Shown piece by piece: positions 1 through 8,717 of a DNA stretch of 11,676 nt. The DNA is from an uncultured Eubacteriales bacterium. Lineage in GTDB: Bacteria > Bacillota > Clostridia > Christensenellales > Borkfalkiaceae. The stretch lies in contig CATYEP010000048.1 in assembly GCA_958405585.1 (NCBI GenBank), positions 1 through 11,676 of the forward strand, written 5' to 3'. Each line of letters starts with the position of its first letter. The first letter of the stretch is position 1. The position numbers and the translations under genes were made by a program. The notes beneath the pieces were generated by a model, which made no database searches, was not told the origin of the DNA, and was given only the letters and a program-made list of their open reading frames with translations.

Positions 1-1
1 G

Positions 2-1950
2 TATTGTTTTCTGGAAGAGTTAGTATTTTTGTTTGATTTTTCAAAAACGTATTATCCTTCTCAGAAGGTGAAGGAATTTCCCCGTATGACGAAGACCGTT
101 CTTCCGAAAATGCGCGAGCGCGGAATTCGCATGCATCTGAATTTTGTACAGGATCAGAGCTGTTTCTCGCAGGAAGAATTTGAAAAATTTGTGGATAACA
201 TGCCGCGCATGAAATTCAACTTTCTTCTTTTCCATATGTACAATTGTCAGGAATGGTATCCTTTTTCGTTCAGAGGAATACAGCATCTTGACCTTTCCGT
301 CGGAAATCTCAATCGCAAGCATCTCAGAGAGGATATGATCGGCAGGGACAAGATCCTGGTATCCGATCATTGGTTCCCCCGCGAGTTTGAAAAAATTACC
401 GATCCGCAAGAATTGATGATGGCAATGTACAGCCGCTATAAGGATATGATGCGTCGAGCCAAAGAAAGGGGACAGACGGTGGCCGTTTCTTTTGAGCCGG
501 AAGTGCTCAGTGAAAAATTTTCGCAGCATCTGAAAAAGTGGAGCCGGGAAGGCAGGAAGATTCTTCGAAGGTCAATGATTGGCAGCAGAACTGGAGCGGA
601 CAGAAGCTGGCGGAAACGGATGTGCGTAATCCTGTCGTGTTGGAGATCGCGAAGGCGCGCTGTGAGGCGATCGTGCGTTCTTTTCCCGATCTGGATCAGA
701 TCCATTTTATTTCCAGGGAAGGAACGGCTTTCCGCTGTGAGAACGACGGACAGTATCTTGCGGAACTGGAAAGAATATCAAAAAAATTCGGGTTTGATCT
801 TTCTGAGCTGGATATTGAAAATATGCGGATCCCGTATCGGAATACGGGGAATCTGAATCATACGGCAAACCAGTACTGGACGATCCAGGACGGGGAAAAT
901 CATTTTCCTACGGTTACGGCGGCGTTGCGGTATCTGGAAATGTGCCTTGAAATTTTAAAAGATGAGAAGATCGCCGCACTGTTGCAGGAAAGACATATTG
1001 AACCGGTGATCACGGTATACCAGCCGAATCCCGATACGGTGCGCTATATTGCGCCGGCGGTAGCAAAAATATGTAAGGGTGTGGCGTTCCATCTGCTTGC
1101 CGATTACGGGGCGAAAGACATTGCGGAGCATATGGATAACTGGAAGCCGTTTTGTCGGGAAAATAGACGTACTGGATGCATTTCGTGGCTGGAATTTGAC
1201 GGTTCCATGATGCTTTTGCAGGGGTGGGCGGATTCGATCCGTCAAAATGCGGAGAAAGCTCAGTCCCTCGGAATTTCGACCATGTATTTCAATCATTGGC
1301 GCGTGCGCGGAAACGAACACAATGCCAGAGCGGCGTCCGACGCCTGTTTTGCGGGAGATCCGCCGGAAAAATACTTGCAAGCTCTGTTTGGCGAACAGGC
1401 TTGCGCACAGGCAGAAAAGGCATTCCGATTGTTGGAGGAGGCTACGATCTTTTCCAAAAAAACCTGTTTCAACGTCGGTTTTACGTGTGATTGGGTCGTG
1501 AATATCTGTACAAATCCGCCCGGATATTACTGGAAAGATCTGAAAAAATCGGAAGAACTGTATCTTGCGTGCAGAGAAGCATTTGACAAACTGAGCAGAG
1601 AGTGTGCAGAGCGCGGCAAGGAACAGGCGATGTATTTGGCGGATATGTGTTATATTTCGGCAAAACATCTGGAAGGAGTTTTAAAATTGCAGTGCGCAAA
1701 GTTGCCGCTTTACGGTTTTCATGCGTGGCCGCTCGATTCCAAGCAGGCAATGCCGCCGCCCAAAGATCTGGCGCAGGTATTGTCGGATTATGCGCAGAGC
1801 GGGCTGGAATGCGAGTATGAATTCATGCGTATACAGGCAAAGTGGACAAAAACATGCGATCAGCAGGGTCAGCTCGCCATGCATCAGCAAGGCCTGATCG
1901 AGCCGTTCGAACAGTTGGCGGCAAAATTGCGGGAATATGCCGATCAGTAA
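2..1950 (+). pseudogene. Glycosidase-like TIM-barrel protein, 5'-truncated and frameshifted; family unassigned
   Basis: The reading frame is open from the left edge (codons in phase with position 2), so the gene begins outside the window; at least about 649 residues remain. The first part reads well to about position 540 (motifs LLFHMYNCQEW and VSFEPEV). Protein-like sequence then continues one frame back, from about 538 to the TAA at 1948-1950 (TDVRNPVVLEIAKARCEA, ISREGT, CISWLEFDG, NHWRVRGNEHNARAA). The break lies roughly at 515-575 and corresponds to one missing base. The Asp/Glu/Trp-rich strands and acidic motifs FEPE and WLEFDG resemble a (beta/alpha)8 glycosidase, loosely like GH67/GH20/DUF4838-type proteins, but I cannot assign a family or catalytic residues. 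No signal peptide can be judged because the N-terminus is missing. It is the first visible gene of a glycosidase operon and ends 24 bp before the GH38 start. Gene finders would see two pieces, one ending at 856 and one running 538-1950. The glycosidase role is an inference from fold-like motifs and context. Confidence 0.6.
533..538 (+). other. Candidate site of the -1 reading-frame break in the first gene
   Basis: In the upstream frame the codons here are AAA AAG, inside a run of five A. A single -1 step at this point continues exactly into the downstream frame at 538 (GTG GAG CCG). The overlap of the two open frames spans 514-856, so the true site is only bracketed. Residue quality places it at about 515-575. 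A one-base deletion in the A run, a deletion in the nearby GGG, or a sequencing error would all explain it. Because the base before AAA is G, this is a weaker slippery site than the one at 6559-6565. Confidence 0.4.
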
Positions 1951-1960
1951 ATTTCGGGTC

Positions 1961-1965
1961 AGGAG
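1961..1965 (+). promoter_or_regulatory. Ribosome binding site of the GH38 gene
   Basis: AGGAG lies nine bases before the ATG at 1975 and fixes that start. It sits in the 24-bp gap after the first gene, which fits polycistronic expression. Confidence 0.75.
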
Positions 1966-2334
1966 AGGGGACGGATGTATACAGAAAACATGGCGCAGGT
2001 CATAGAAAAAGTTAAAGAATTTTCTGCGATCTATGCGCCGTTTCTTATAGAAGAAAAAATTCCGCTGAAAGTGTTTATCGGAGAAAATACGCAATCTAGA
2101 ACGGTTCCGCAATCGTCGGAAGGGATGCGTGAAATTTCTGTCGGAGAAATGTGGGGGAAGCAGTTCGGTTATTCCTGGTTTTATTCGGAGTTTGAAACGA
2201 GGGGCTCGCTGGAAGGGAAAAATCTTTGGCTGATTTCCGAAAACGGTGCCGTCGAAAATCTTGTATTCGTAAACGGCAGAGCGGTGGGCATGTTCGACAA
2301 TATACCCGCCGAGCGTTGTTTTCCCTATGTGCAC

Positions 2335-2349
2335 AGATACTAAAGATAT
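2335..2349 (+). other. In-frame stop within a 9-base near-duplication in the GH38 gene
   Basis: The codons read AGA TAC TAA AGA TAT, so Arg-Tyr, stop, Arg-Tyr. Removing 2335-2343 gives CAC AGA TAT GTA CTG, encoding HRYVLLT, which is the form I recall for this part of bacterial GH38 proteins. That recall has not been checked by alignment. The pattern suggests an imperfect 9-base duplication that brought in the TAA, or a nonsense change in a naturally longer loop. The frame is identical on both sides, so this is not a frameshift. Confidence 0.65.
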
Positions 2350-4994
2350 GTACTGCTCACAGAACATGCAAAAGTCGGTGAAAAGTACCGCATCGCGTTG
2401 GAAGGGTATGCTTCACATGTTGTGCCGGGATGTTATCCGCTGGAGAGCGCGCAGACGCTCGGAATGAACGGCGTCTACGAAAAAAATATTTTCCAAGGAC
2501 TGTATGTGGTCGTAAAAAATTCTGCCGTTGCGTGCTTTTTCAATTTGATGCAGATTTTTACGGAACTGTATGACCATACGGACGATCGTTTTCTGAAAGG
2601 CGAATTGCAAAAATGCGCGGAAAAACTTTATTCCGTACTTTCCCGCTGTCCGAACAGAGAAGAGATCGATAAACCTTTGGAAGAAGCGAATAAAGTCCTG
2701 GAAGAATGTCTGTTTAGGAAAGGGAAGAAAAAAGACAACTGTTTTATAGGTCTGATCGGGCATTCTCATCTGGATACGGCATGGATGTGGAATAAGACGG
2801 AAACAAGGCATAAATTTGCGCGAACCATGTCCAATGCGGTGACGCTGCTCAAAGAATTTGAAGAATATCGCTTTTTTTCCAGCTCGGTAGTGCATTATCG
2901 CTGGCTGAAGGAAGATTATCCCGCGCTGTTTGAAGAAGTCAGAGAACTGGTAAAGCGCGGAAAAATAGAGCCGAACGGGGCGAGTTATGTGGAATGTGAC
3001 GCAAACATGACGGGCGCGGAAAGCTTTGTGCGCCAGTTTGTGCGCGGTACGAGGCTGTTAAAGGAATATTTCGATTATACGCCCGATACGTTCTGGCTGC
3101 CGGACACGTTCGGTTATACGGGGTCACTGCCGCAGATCTTGTGCGGGACAGGCATAAAAAATTTCCTGACCACAAAACTTTCGTGGAACGAAACGAATCA
3201 ATTTCCCTACGATACGTTTCGCTGGGTGGGAACGGATCAGCGAAGCAGTGTGCTTGTACATCTGAATACCATGGGGGATTGGGGTTCTCCCAAATATATA
3301 TTGCATGAAAAGAACAACATCCGTTTGCCTCGTGCCGCAAACCGCGGCCTGCACGCCTACGGGTTTGGCGACGGCGGGGGCGGCCCGCATCGGGAAATGG
3401 TAGAGATCGCGATCAGGATGAAAGATACGGTCGGGCTTCCTGAAACGGGGCACGTGCTCGTGAGCGATTTTATGAAAGGGTTTCGGGTGCAGGATCTGCC
3501 CGTCGTATTCGAGGAACTGTATCTGGAATTGCACAGAGGGACTTATACCTCCATGCATGAGATCAAGCGAAGCAACAGAAAACTGGAAATCGCACTTTCC
3601 AATGCCGAGCTTTCGTATGCGGCGGATCAGCGGAAATGGAAACAAAAGTCGGATACGGACAAATTATATGACGTGCTGCTGGTCAATCAGTTTCACGACA
3701 TTCTGCCGGGATCTTCCATCCGCGATGTGAATGAGACCGCAGTCAGAGAAAATTACGCCGCGATCGGCGGCGCACAGAAAGTCGTGCGTGCAAATCTTCC
3801 TGTGGGGAAAAAGGTTTTCAATCCGCATTCGTTTGCGGTAAATACTCCCTTTATTGCGGCATCGGAAGAAGATTTTGAGTGGACGTACAGTAATTTTCTG
3901 GGCGAAAAGAATGTGTGCGTTTCGCAGTATCTGGCACCGTACTCTACAGCTGAAACAGCTCCGCCGAAGGGAACAGAGGGGATTGTTTTTTCGGGAAAAG
4001 TGCTGAAAACGCCTCTTATGCAAGTGACGTTCAATGAAAACATGGAGATCATCTCTCTCATTGACCTGGAAAACGGACGCGAATGTTGCGAAGGTGCGTT
4101 GAATCGTATCGTGTTGTACGAAAGCATGCCGCTAAGATTTGATAACTGGGATATCGACGCCGATTTGCGGCAAAAAGAGCTGTGCTGTGCCGCTTTGAAA
4201 AAAAGTGAGGCGTTCGGGGAAAGAGGCGTATTCCGGATCGTGAACCGATACAGGATCGGGAAGAACACGCTCTTACAGGAAATGCGTTTTTTTGCGGGAT
4301 CCAAGCAGATCGAGTTCGATACGCTGTTAGACATGAAAGAACAGCATCGGGTGGTAAAAGCAGTCTTTGAAACAAACATTGTGGCGAGTACTTTCAAGAA
4401 CGAAATGCAATTCGGCTACGAGGAAAGACCTTTGCTGAGAAATAATTCTGTCGATGCGGCAAAATTTGAAGTATGCAATCATAAGTATACGGACATTTCG
4501 GAAAACGGTTACGGGTTTAGCGTATTCAACGATTGTAAATATGGCATCAGCGGTGAGGGTTCCGCTCTTGCATTGACGCTGTTCAAAAACGGCATGCATC
4601 CCGACGAAAGCGGAGATCTGGGTCAAAAGAGATTCAAGTATGCGATCTGCCCGCATACGGGGGGATTCAGCGATGAAGTTGTCAGACGTGCGTACATATT
4701 CAACAATCCGCCTTTTATGGTGGGGAAAAACGATTTTATTAAACCGTTTCTGCGAATTTCGGCAGATAATATCATCTGTGAGACAGTAAAAGTTGCGGAA
4801 GATAATAGCGGATACGTACTGCGGTTATACGAATGTGCAAAGACGCGTACAAAAGCAAAAATTTTCTTTGACGGGGACGTCAAAGCTGTTTACTGTGATC
4901 TTTTGGAACGGGAAAAAGAGGTTTGTTATTCAAAAGACGGGGAGCTGTCAACTGAGTTTGCTCCTTTTGAAATAAAAACGATAAAGATATGTGT

Positions 4995-4999
4995 GGAGG
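4995..4999 (+). promoter_or_regulatory. Ribosome binding site of the GH4 gene
   Basis: GGAGG lies inside the last GH38 codons, nine bases before the ATG at 5009. It supports that start and tight operon coupling, with only four bases between the GH38 stop and the GH4 start. Confidence 0.8.
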
Positions 5000-5008
5000 G
5001 ATAAAATT

Positions 5009-6509
5009 ATGAAGCTGACCGTAATCGGTGCGGGAAGTCTGGGATTTACCAGAATTTTGTTGACGGATATTCTTTCGGTAAAAGAATTGCAGAAAAATAT
5101 CCCAGATATCTTTTACGGATATCAATGAAAAAAATCTCGATATGGTGACGCAGCTTTGGCAACGGGATATTGATTTTAACGGTCTGGATATTCGTATTGA
5201 AGCGACCACGGACAGGCGCCAGGCGCTGAAAAATGCAAACTATGTGATCGTTGCCGTGCGAGTCGAGGGCTTGGAGGCATTTGAAACGGACGTGGATATT
5301 CCTTTGAAATACGGGATCGATCAGTGCGTGGGCGATACTCTGTGTGCGGGCGGCATTATGTACGGGCAGCGCGGCATTGCGGAAATACTTAATTTCTGTA
5401 AGGATATCCGTGAAGTCGCCGCGGAAAACTGTATCATGCTGAATTATGCCAATCCCTGTACCATGCTCACGTGGGCGGCCAATGTATACGGAAAAGTGTT
5501 TACGATCGGGTTATGTCACGGTGTGCAGGGCGCACACAAACAGCTTGCGGACATTCTCGGCCTGAAAAAGGAAGAGCTGGATTATACTTGTGTGGGAGTA
5601 AATCATCAGTCCTGGTTTATCAGTCTGAAGCACAACGGCGAAGAGCTTACGGGTAAATTATTGGAAGCGTTTGAAAAACGTCCGGACATTATCCGTACGG
5701 AAAAAGTGCGGTTTAATATGCTCAAGCGTTTCGGCTATTACATGACGGAGAGCAACGGTCATTCCTCGGAATATCTGCCGTGGTATCGGAAAAATCTGGA
5801 CGAGATCAAGGATTGGATCGCGTATGATGATTGGATCAACGGCCAGACGGGCGGTTATCTGAGGGTATGTATCGAAGGCAGGAACTGGTTTGAATATGAT
5901 TTCCCGAATTTTATGAAAGAGCCGCCCAAGGTATACGAACCTGCGTCCAGGGGAGTGGAACACGGTTCTTATATTATCGAAAGTCTGGAAACAGGCAAGA
6001 TCTATAAAGGCGATTTCAATTTCATGAATCACGGCAACATCACGAATTTGCCGGAGGGCTGCTGCGTCGAAGGGCCTTGCTTTGTGGACGGAAGCGGATT
6101 CCATTTCCCCGTGGTCGGCGATATGCCGAGCGGGTGTGCGGCGGTCTGTTCTGCCAGCGTATGGACGCAGAAACTTGCGGTGGAAGCTGCCGTAAAAGGG
6201 GATGTCAGTATCCTGAAACAGGCGATGATGATGGATAGTCTTGTCGGAGCATGCTGCAATCCGAACCAGATCTCGCAGATGACCGATGAAATGCTGATCG
6301 CACAGGAACAGTGGCTGCCGCAATATAAGCAGGGAATTCAGGAAGCAAAAGCGCGGATCGCGCAGGCAAAGAAAGACGGTACTTACATAAAGACGAAAGA
6401 GGGATTCCTCGGATCGACGAGAGCCAAAACAAAGACGATCGAAGACATGGAAAAAGACGTGGAGGATGCCCGCAGAAATGCTGCCGCTGCGGACAAGGCA
6501 AAACACTGA
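5009..6509 (+). pseudogene. GH4 NAD- and metal-dependent glycosidase (CHGV type), frameshifted near its N-terminus
   Basis: GH4 enzymes cleave glycosides by a redox-elimination route: NAD oxidises C3 and a divalent metal stabilises the intermediate. The start MKLTVIGAGS gives the Rossmann GxGS loop. The frame then hits a stop at about 5126, while protein-like sequence (ISFTDINEKNLDMVTQL) continues one base later to the TGA at 6507-6509. One extra base near 5094-5108 explains this and gives about 499 residues, usual for the family. Metal ligands are visible as Cys in GLCHGVQG (about C169) and His in GVNHQSW (about H199). IPLKYGI, the NYANP segment and HSSEYLPWY are also typical. The CHGV signature resembles that of the GH4 alpha-glucuronidase group rather than CHSV (MelA-like alpha-galactosidase) or CDMP/CNVP (phospho-glycosidases). 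That assignment is from memory and the substrate stays open. The C-terminus is Lys/Ala-rich and looks helical. The family call is strong. Confidence 0.87.
5094..5108 (+). other. +1 frameshift lesion in the GH4 gene
   Basis: The ATG-frame reads LQKNIPDIFYGYQ then stops; the frame one base further on reads ISFTDINEKNLDMV. Dropping one base, for example one C of the CCC here, restores KNIQISFTDIN, a plausible second beta strand ending in the acidic nucleotide-binding residue. The context is not a recognised recoding site, so an indel or sequencing error is the simplest reading. Confidence 0.7.
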
Positions 6510-7617
6510 TGGATGATTTTATTCAATTGAATTATGATATTTTTTCCGGGAAAGCGGGAAAAAAGTGCTTTTTCAGCCCAGGATCGGCTGTTGGCTGGAC
6601 GACAAAATGTATTGTCACGAAGAATTGTCGGGCATTTATAAAGGCTGCGATGATGTCGGGCTATATCGGAAATTGAATGTATCCAACAGGATCTATGAAT
6701 ACTGCGCCGCATTTGACCGAATTTACGATAGCAGCATCCGCATCCGCGAAGAACAGATTTCGCCTCTTGATAAAAAGAGAACGATCACGACCCCTGTCGG
6801 AGAAATTTATTCCATTACTACTGCAAGTCAGGGCAGTCCCGGAACTTATTACAGCAAACGGCTGGCCGAAACGGAAGAGGACATCCGCGTCGCGAAATAT
6901 GTGGAAGAGGGATCAGACTGGAAGTATAATCCCGATTCGTTTGAAAGGATCCATAAAAAATGGGGAGAGATCGGCGCTCCCACCATGTTTATATGCCGCA
7001 CCAATATACAGGAGTGCTTTGTGGAGAGTATGGGCGTGGAAAACACCGTGTTTGCTCTTGCGGATGACGAAAAGCTTATGGAAAGTTATTTCCGGGCAAT
7101 TGACGAAAACAGGGAGCGGCAGATCCGTGAGATCATCAAATCTCCGATACGTATCGTCAATTATGGCGACAATCTGCATTGTGCGATCACGCCGCCGCGA
7201 CTGTTTGAAAAGTATGTGCTCCCGACCTATTTAAGGCGTCGGGAACTGTTTGCCGGTACGGGAAAGTTTTTGCACAGCCATTGGGACGGGGATGTCAAGT
7301 CCTTGTTGAAATATGCGACAAAATGCGGCCTGGACGGGATCGAAGCGATGACTCCTTTCCCGCAGGGAGATGTGTCGGTGGAAGAGATACGGGATGCGGT
7401 GGGTGATAAGCTTGTCGTGCTCGACGGGATCGCCGCGATCCTGTTCAATGAAACGTATCCTGTCAGCATGCTTGTGGAACAGGTGGAAAAGCTGATCGAA
7501 TACTTTGCGGGACGTCTGATTCTCGGCATTTCGGACGAAATGCCTTCGCAAGGGAAAATCGAACGGGTGGAATTGGTCAGAGATCTGGTCAATCAATACA
7601 ACAAAACCTGCGGCTAA
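6509..7617 (+). CDS. UroD-superfamily protein 1, with a -1 frame break near its start
   Basis: This protein belongs to the uroporphyrinogen decarboxylase / MtaA-like TIM-barrel superfamily but is not heme-pathway HemE: the usual N-terminal Arg-rich substrate motif is absent. The ATG at 6509 overlaps the GH4 TGA by one base (TGATG), indicating translational coupling. The first 19 codons (MDDFIQLNYDIFSGKAGKK) lead to A_AAA_AAG; the family-like frame VLFQPRIGCWLDDK continues from 6565 to the TAA at 7615-7617, giving about 369 residues. Later motifs are YGDNLHCAITPPRLFEKY, FLHSHWDG, GLDGIEAMTP and LILGISDEMP. The HxC...C zinc motif of MtaA/CmuA methyltransferases is not seen; HSHWDG lies where the first ligands would be expected. 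Substrate and reaction are unknown. Without the frame change, an uncoupled GTG start at 6565 would make a protein lacking its first helix. Confidence 0.78.
6559..6565 (+). promoter_or_regulatory. Slippery heptamer A_AAA_AAG, candidate -1 frameshift site
   Basis: The heptamer is in the exact zero-frame phase (GGA AAA AAG) of the coupled ATG at 6509. It is the same heptamer used in E. coli dnaX. A -1 slip on AAA AAG resumes at 6565 with GTG CTT TTT CAG, precisely the downstream family-like frame. A hairpin begins eight bases later at 6574. The competing explanation is loss of one A from an A7 run. Phase, identity and hairpin are seen; function is inferred. Confidence 0.4.
6574..6590 (+). other. 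Small GC-rich hairpin downstream of the slippery heptamer
   Basis: CAGCC at 6574-6578 can pair with GGCTG at 6586-6590 over a seven-base loop. An alternative partner GGCTG lies at 6593-6597. The spacing of eight bases from the heptamer end suits a frameshift stimulator, but a five-pair stem is modest and could occur by chance. Confidence 0.35.
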
Positions 7618-7647
7618 GCATGGGCTGGCTATACAAAAAGCCGAAAA

Positions 7648-7653
7648 GAGGGA
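7648..7653 (+). promoter_or_regulatory. Ribosome binding site of UroD-like gene 2
   Basis: GAGGGA lies seven bases before the ATG at 7661, in the 43-base gap after UroD-like gene 1. It identifies the original start, although the frame from that ATG meets a TGA after 19 codons. Confidence 0.65.
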
Positions 7654-7717
7654 CAGAAATATGTCAAGAGAAAGCGGATGGGCGGCGATCAATCTGGAGA
7701 AGCCGGAAAGGATACCC

Positions 7718-7720
7718 TGA
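7718..7720 (+). other. In-frame TGA nonsense codon in UroD-like gene 2
   Basis: The sequence reads ERIP-stop-TEYSA with the same frame on both sides. From memory, relatives have Arg here (RIPRTEYSA), so a single C-to-T change of CGA to TGA would explain it. TGA also ends the GH4, UroD-like 2 and BMC genes in this window, so reassignment of TGA is unlikely. Confidence 0.7.
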
Positions 7721-8016
7721 ACGGAGTATTCGGCGCATTTTCATTGGGATCTTGTCAAGAAAGTAACGGGGATCGATGTGGATCAGCACAGCGATCCCCA
7801 AACGCAGCAGCTTGCGTCCAATGCCTTTGTGAAAGCCTGGGATTACGGGTTCATGTGGAATATCTGGGCGCACAGTCATAATTGTTTCGGCGGATTTTAT
7901 ACGAAGATGGGGCACGCGGCGTATGCTGCGGGAGGCGTTGATTTTTCGGCGGAAGTAAGCTGTCCGTTTTCCGATCCGGAAGAGGTGTTGGAGTTTCGAC
8001 CGACGGAAAAATTCGG

Positions 8017-8020
8017 AAAA
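8017..8020 (+). other. -1 frameshift lesion in an A run of UroD-like gene 2
   Basis: Upstream frame: TTC GGA AAA TCG (FGKS). Protein-like sequence resumes one base back as ATC GAT AAA (IDKSDV). One extra A in this A4 run would restore FGKIDKSDV. Single-codon slippage on A_AAA is conceivable but weak, and an indel is more likely. Confidence 0.65.
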
Positions 8021-8717
8021 TCGATAAATCGGACGTTCTGCGAAAAATCAACGAAGATTATCGCATGAATCTGGAAAATTATTCGGATACCGTGTGTATG
8101 ACGGGTACATATATCAGTTGTTTCAGCGGGTTGATCGAATTGTTTGGTTGGGAGATGCTGTTGCTTGCGGCGGATATGGATGCGGACGGGGTCGGGAAAG
8201 TGGCGGAAGATTACGGCAAGTTCATCATGCAGTATTATGAAGTGCTGGGACAGTGCGAATCGCCCGTGATCATGATCCATGACGATCTTTGCTGGACGAG
8301 CGGCCTGGTGGTAGCGCCGGAATGGTACCGCCGGTATGTTTTCCCGGTGTTAAAAAAGGCAGCAACGCTTTTGCGGGATTGCGGGAAGAAAGTACTGTTT
8401 ACATCGGACGGGAACTATACGGAATTTATAGACGATCTGGCGGGATGCGGGATGCAGGGATTTGTATTGGAACCTACGACGGATATGGGATACATAGCGG
8501 AAAAATACGGCAAAACGCATGTGATCGTAGGGAATGCGGATACGCGCATTTTGCTGAGCGGGAGCAAAGAAGAAATTGAGCGCGAGGTAAAGAGATGCAT
8601 CGGGATCGGCAAGGACTGTCCCGGATATTTTATGGCGGTAGGAAACCATATTCCGCCGAACACTCCTGTGGAAAATGCTCTGTATTATGATGAGATGTAT
8701 CGCAAATATTCTCGCCG

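Larger units (their letters stand above)
1975..5004 (+). pseudogene. GH38 alpha-mannosidase with an in-frame TAA stop
   Basis: This is a cytoplasmic-type GH38 retaining alpha-mannosidase that hydrolyses alpha-linked mannose through a zinc-assisted double displacement. The joined frame is about 1009 residues, normal for bacterial GH38, but TAA at 2341-2343 interrupts it after codon 122. The frame continues unchanged afterwards (VLLTEHAKVGEKYRIALEGYASH), and the longest uninterrupted part with a usual start codon is 2398-5004. Catalytic features are all present: HSHLDTAW, with zinc ligands H265 and D267; WLPDTFGY, with nucleophile D377; the GFGDGGGGP loop, with acid/base candidate D466; and NQFHDILPGSS, with the last zinc-ligand His at about 574. 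The N-terminal jelly-roll-like region lies before the stop and C-terminal beta domains follow the barrel. No signal peptide is seen. The family call is secure; whether the gene is functional is not, since the 868-residue fragment lacks an obvious ribosome binding site and the N-terminal domain. Confidence 0.88.

Noticed and set aside
955..1668. Long minus-strand open frame opposite the first gene
   Set aside because: It is antisense to clear protein-like coding sequence, reads as Arg/His/Phe-rich shadow translation, and has no domain or ribosome binding site.
5094..5108. Programmed +1 frameshift in the GH4 gene
   Set aside because: There is no slow codon or stop codon at the shift point and no recognised slippery motif; one extra C explains it better.
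7718..7720. TGA read as an amino acid (alternative genetic code, selenocysteine or pyrrolysine)
   Set aside because: TGA is the natural terminator of several genes here, the position is expected to be Arg, I saw no SECIS-like hairpin directly after it, and the same gene carries a frameshift.
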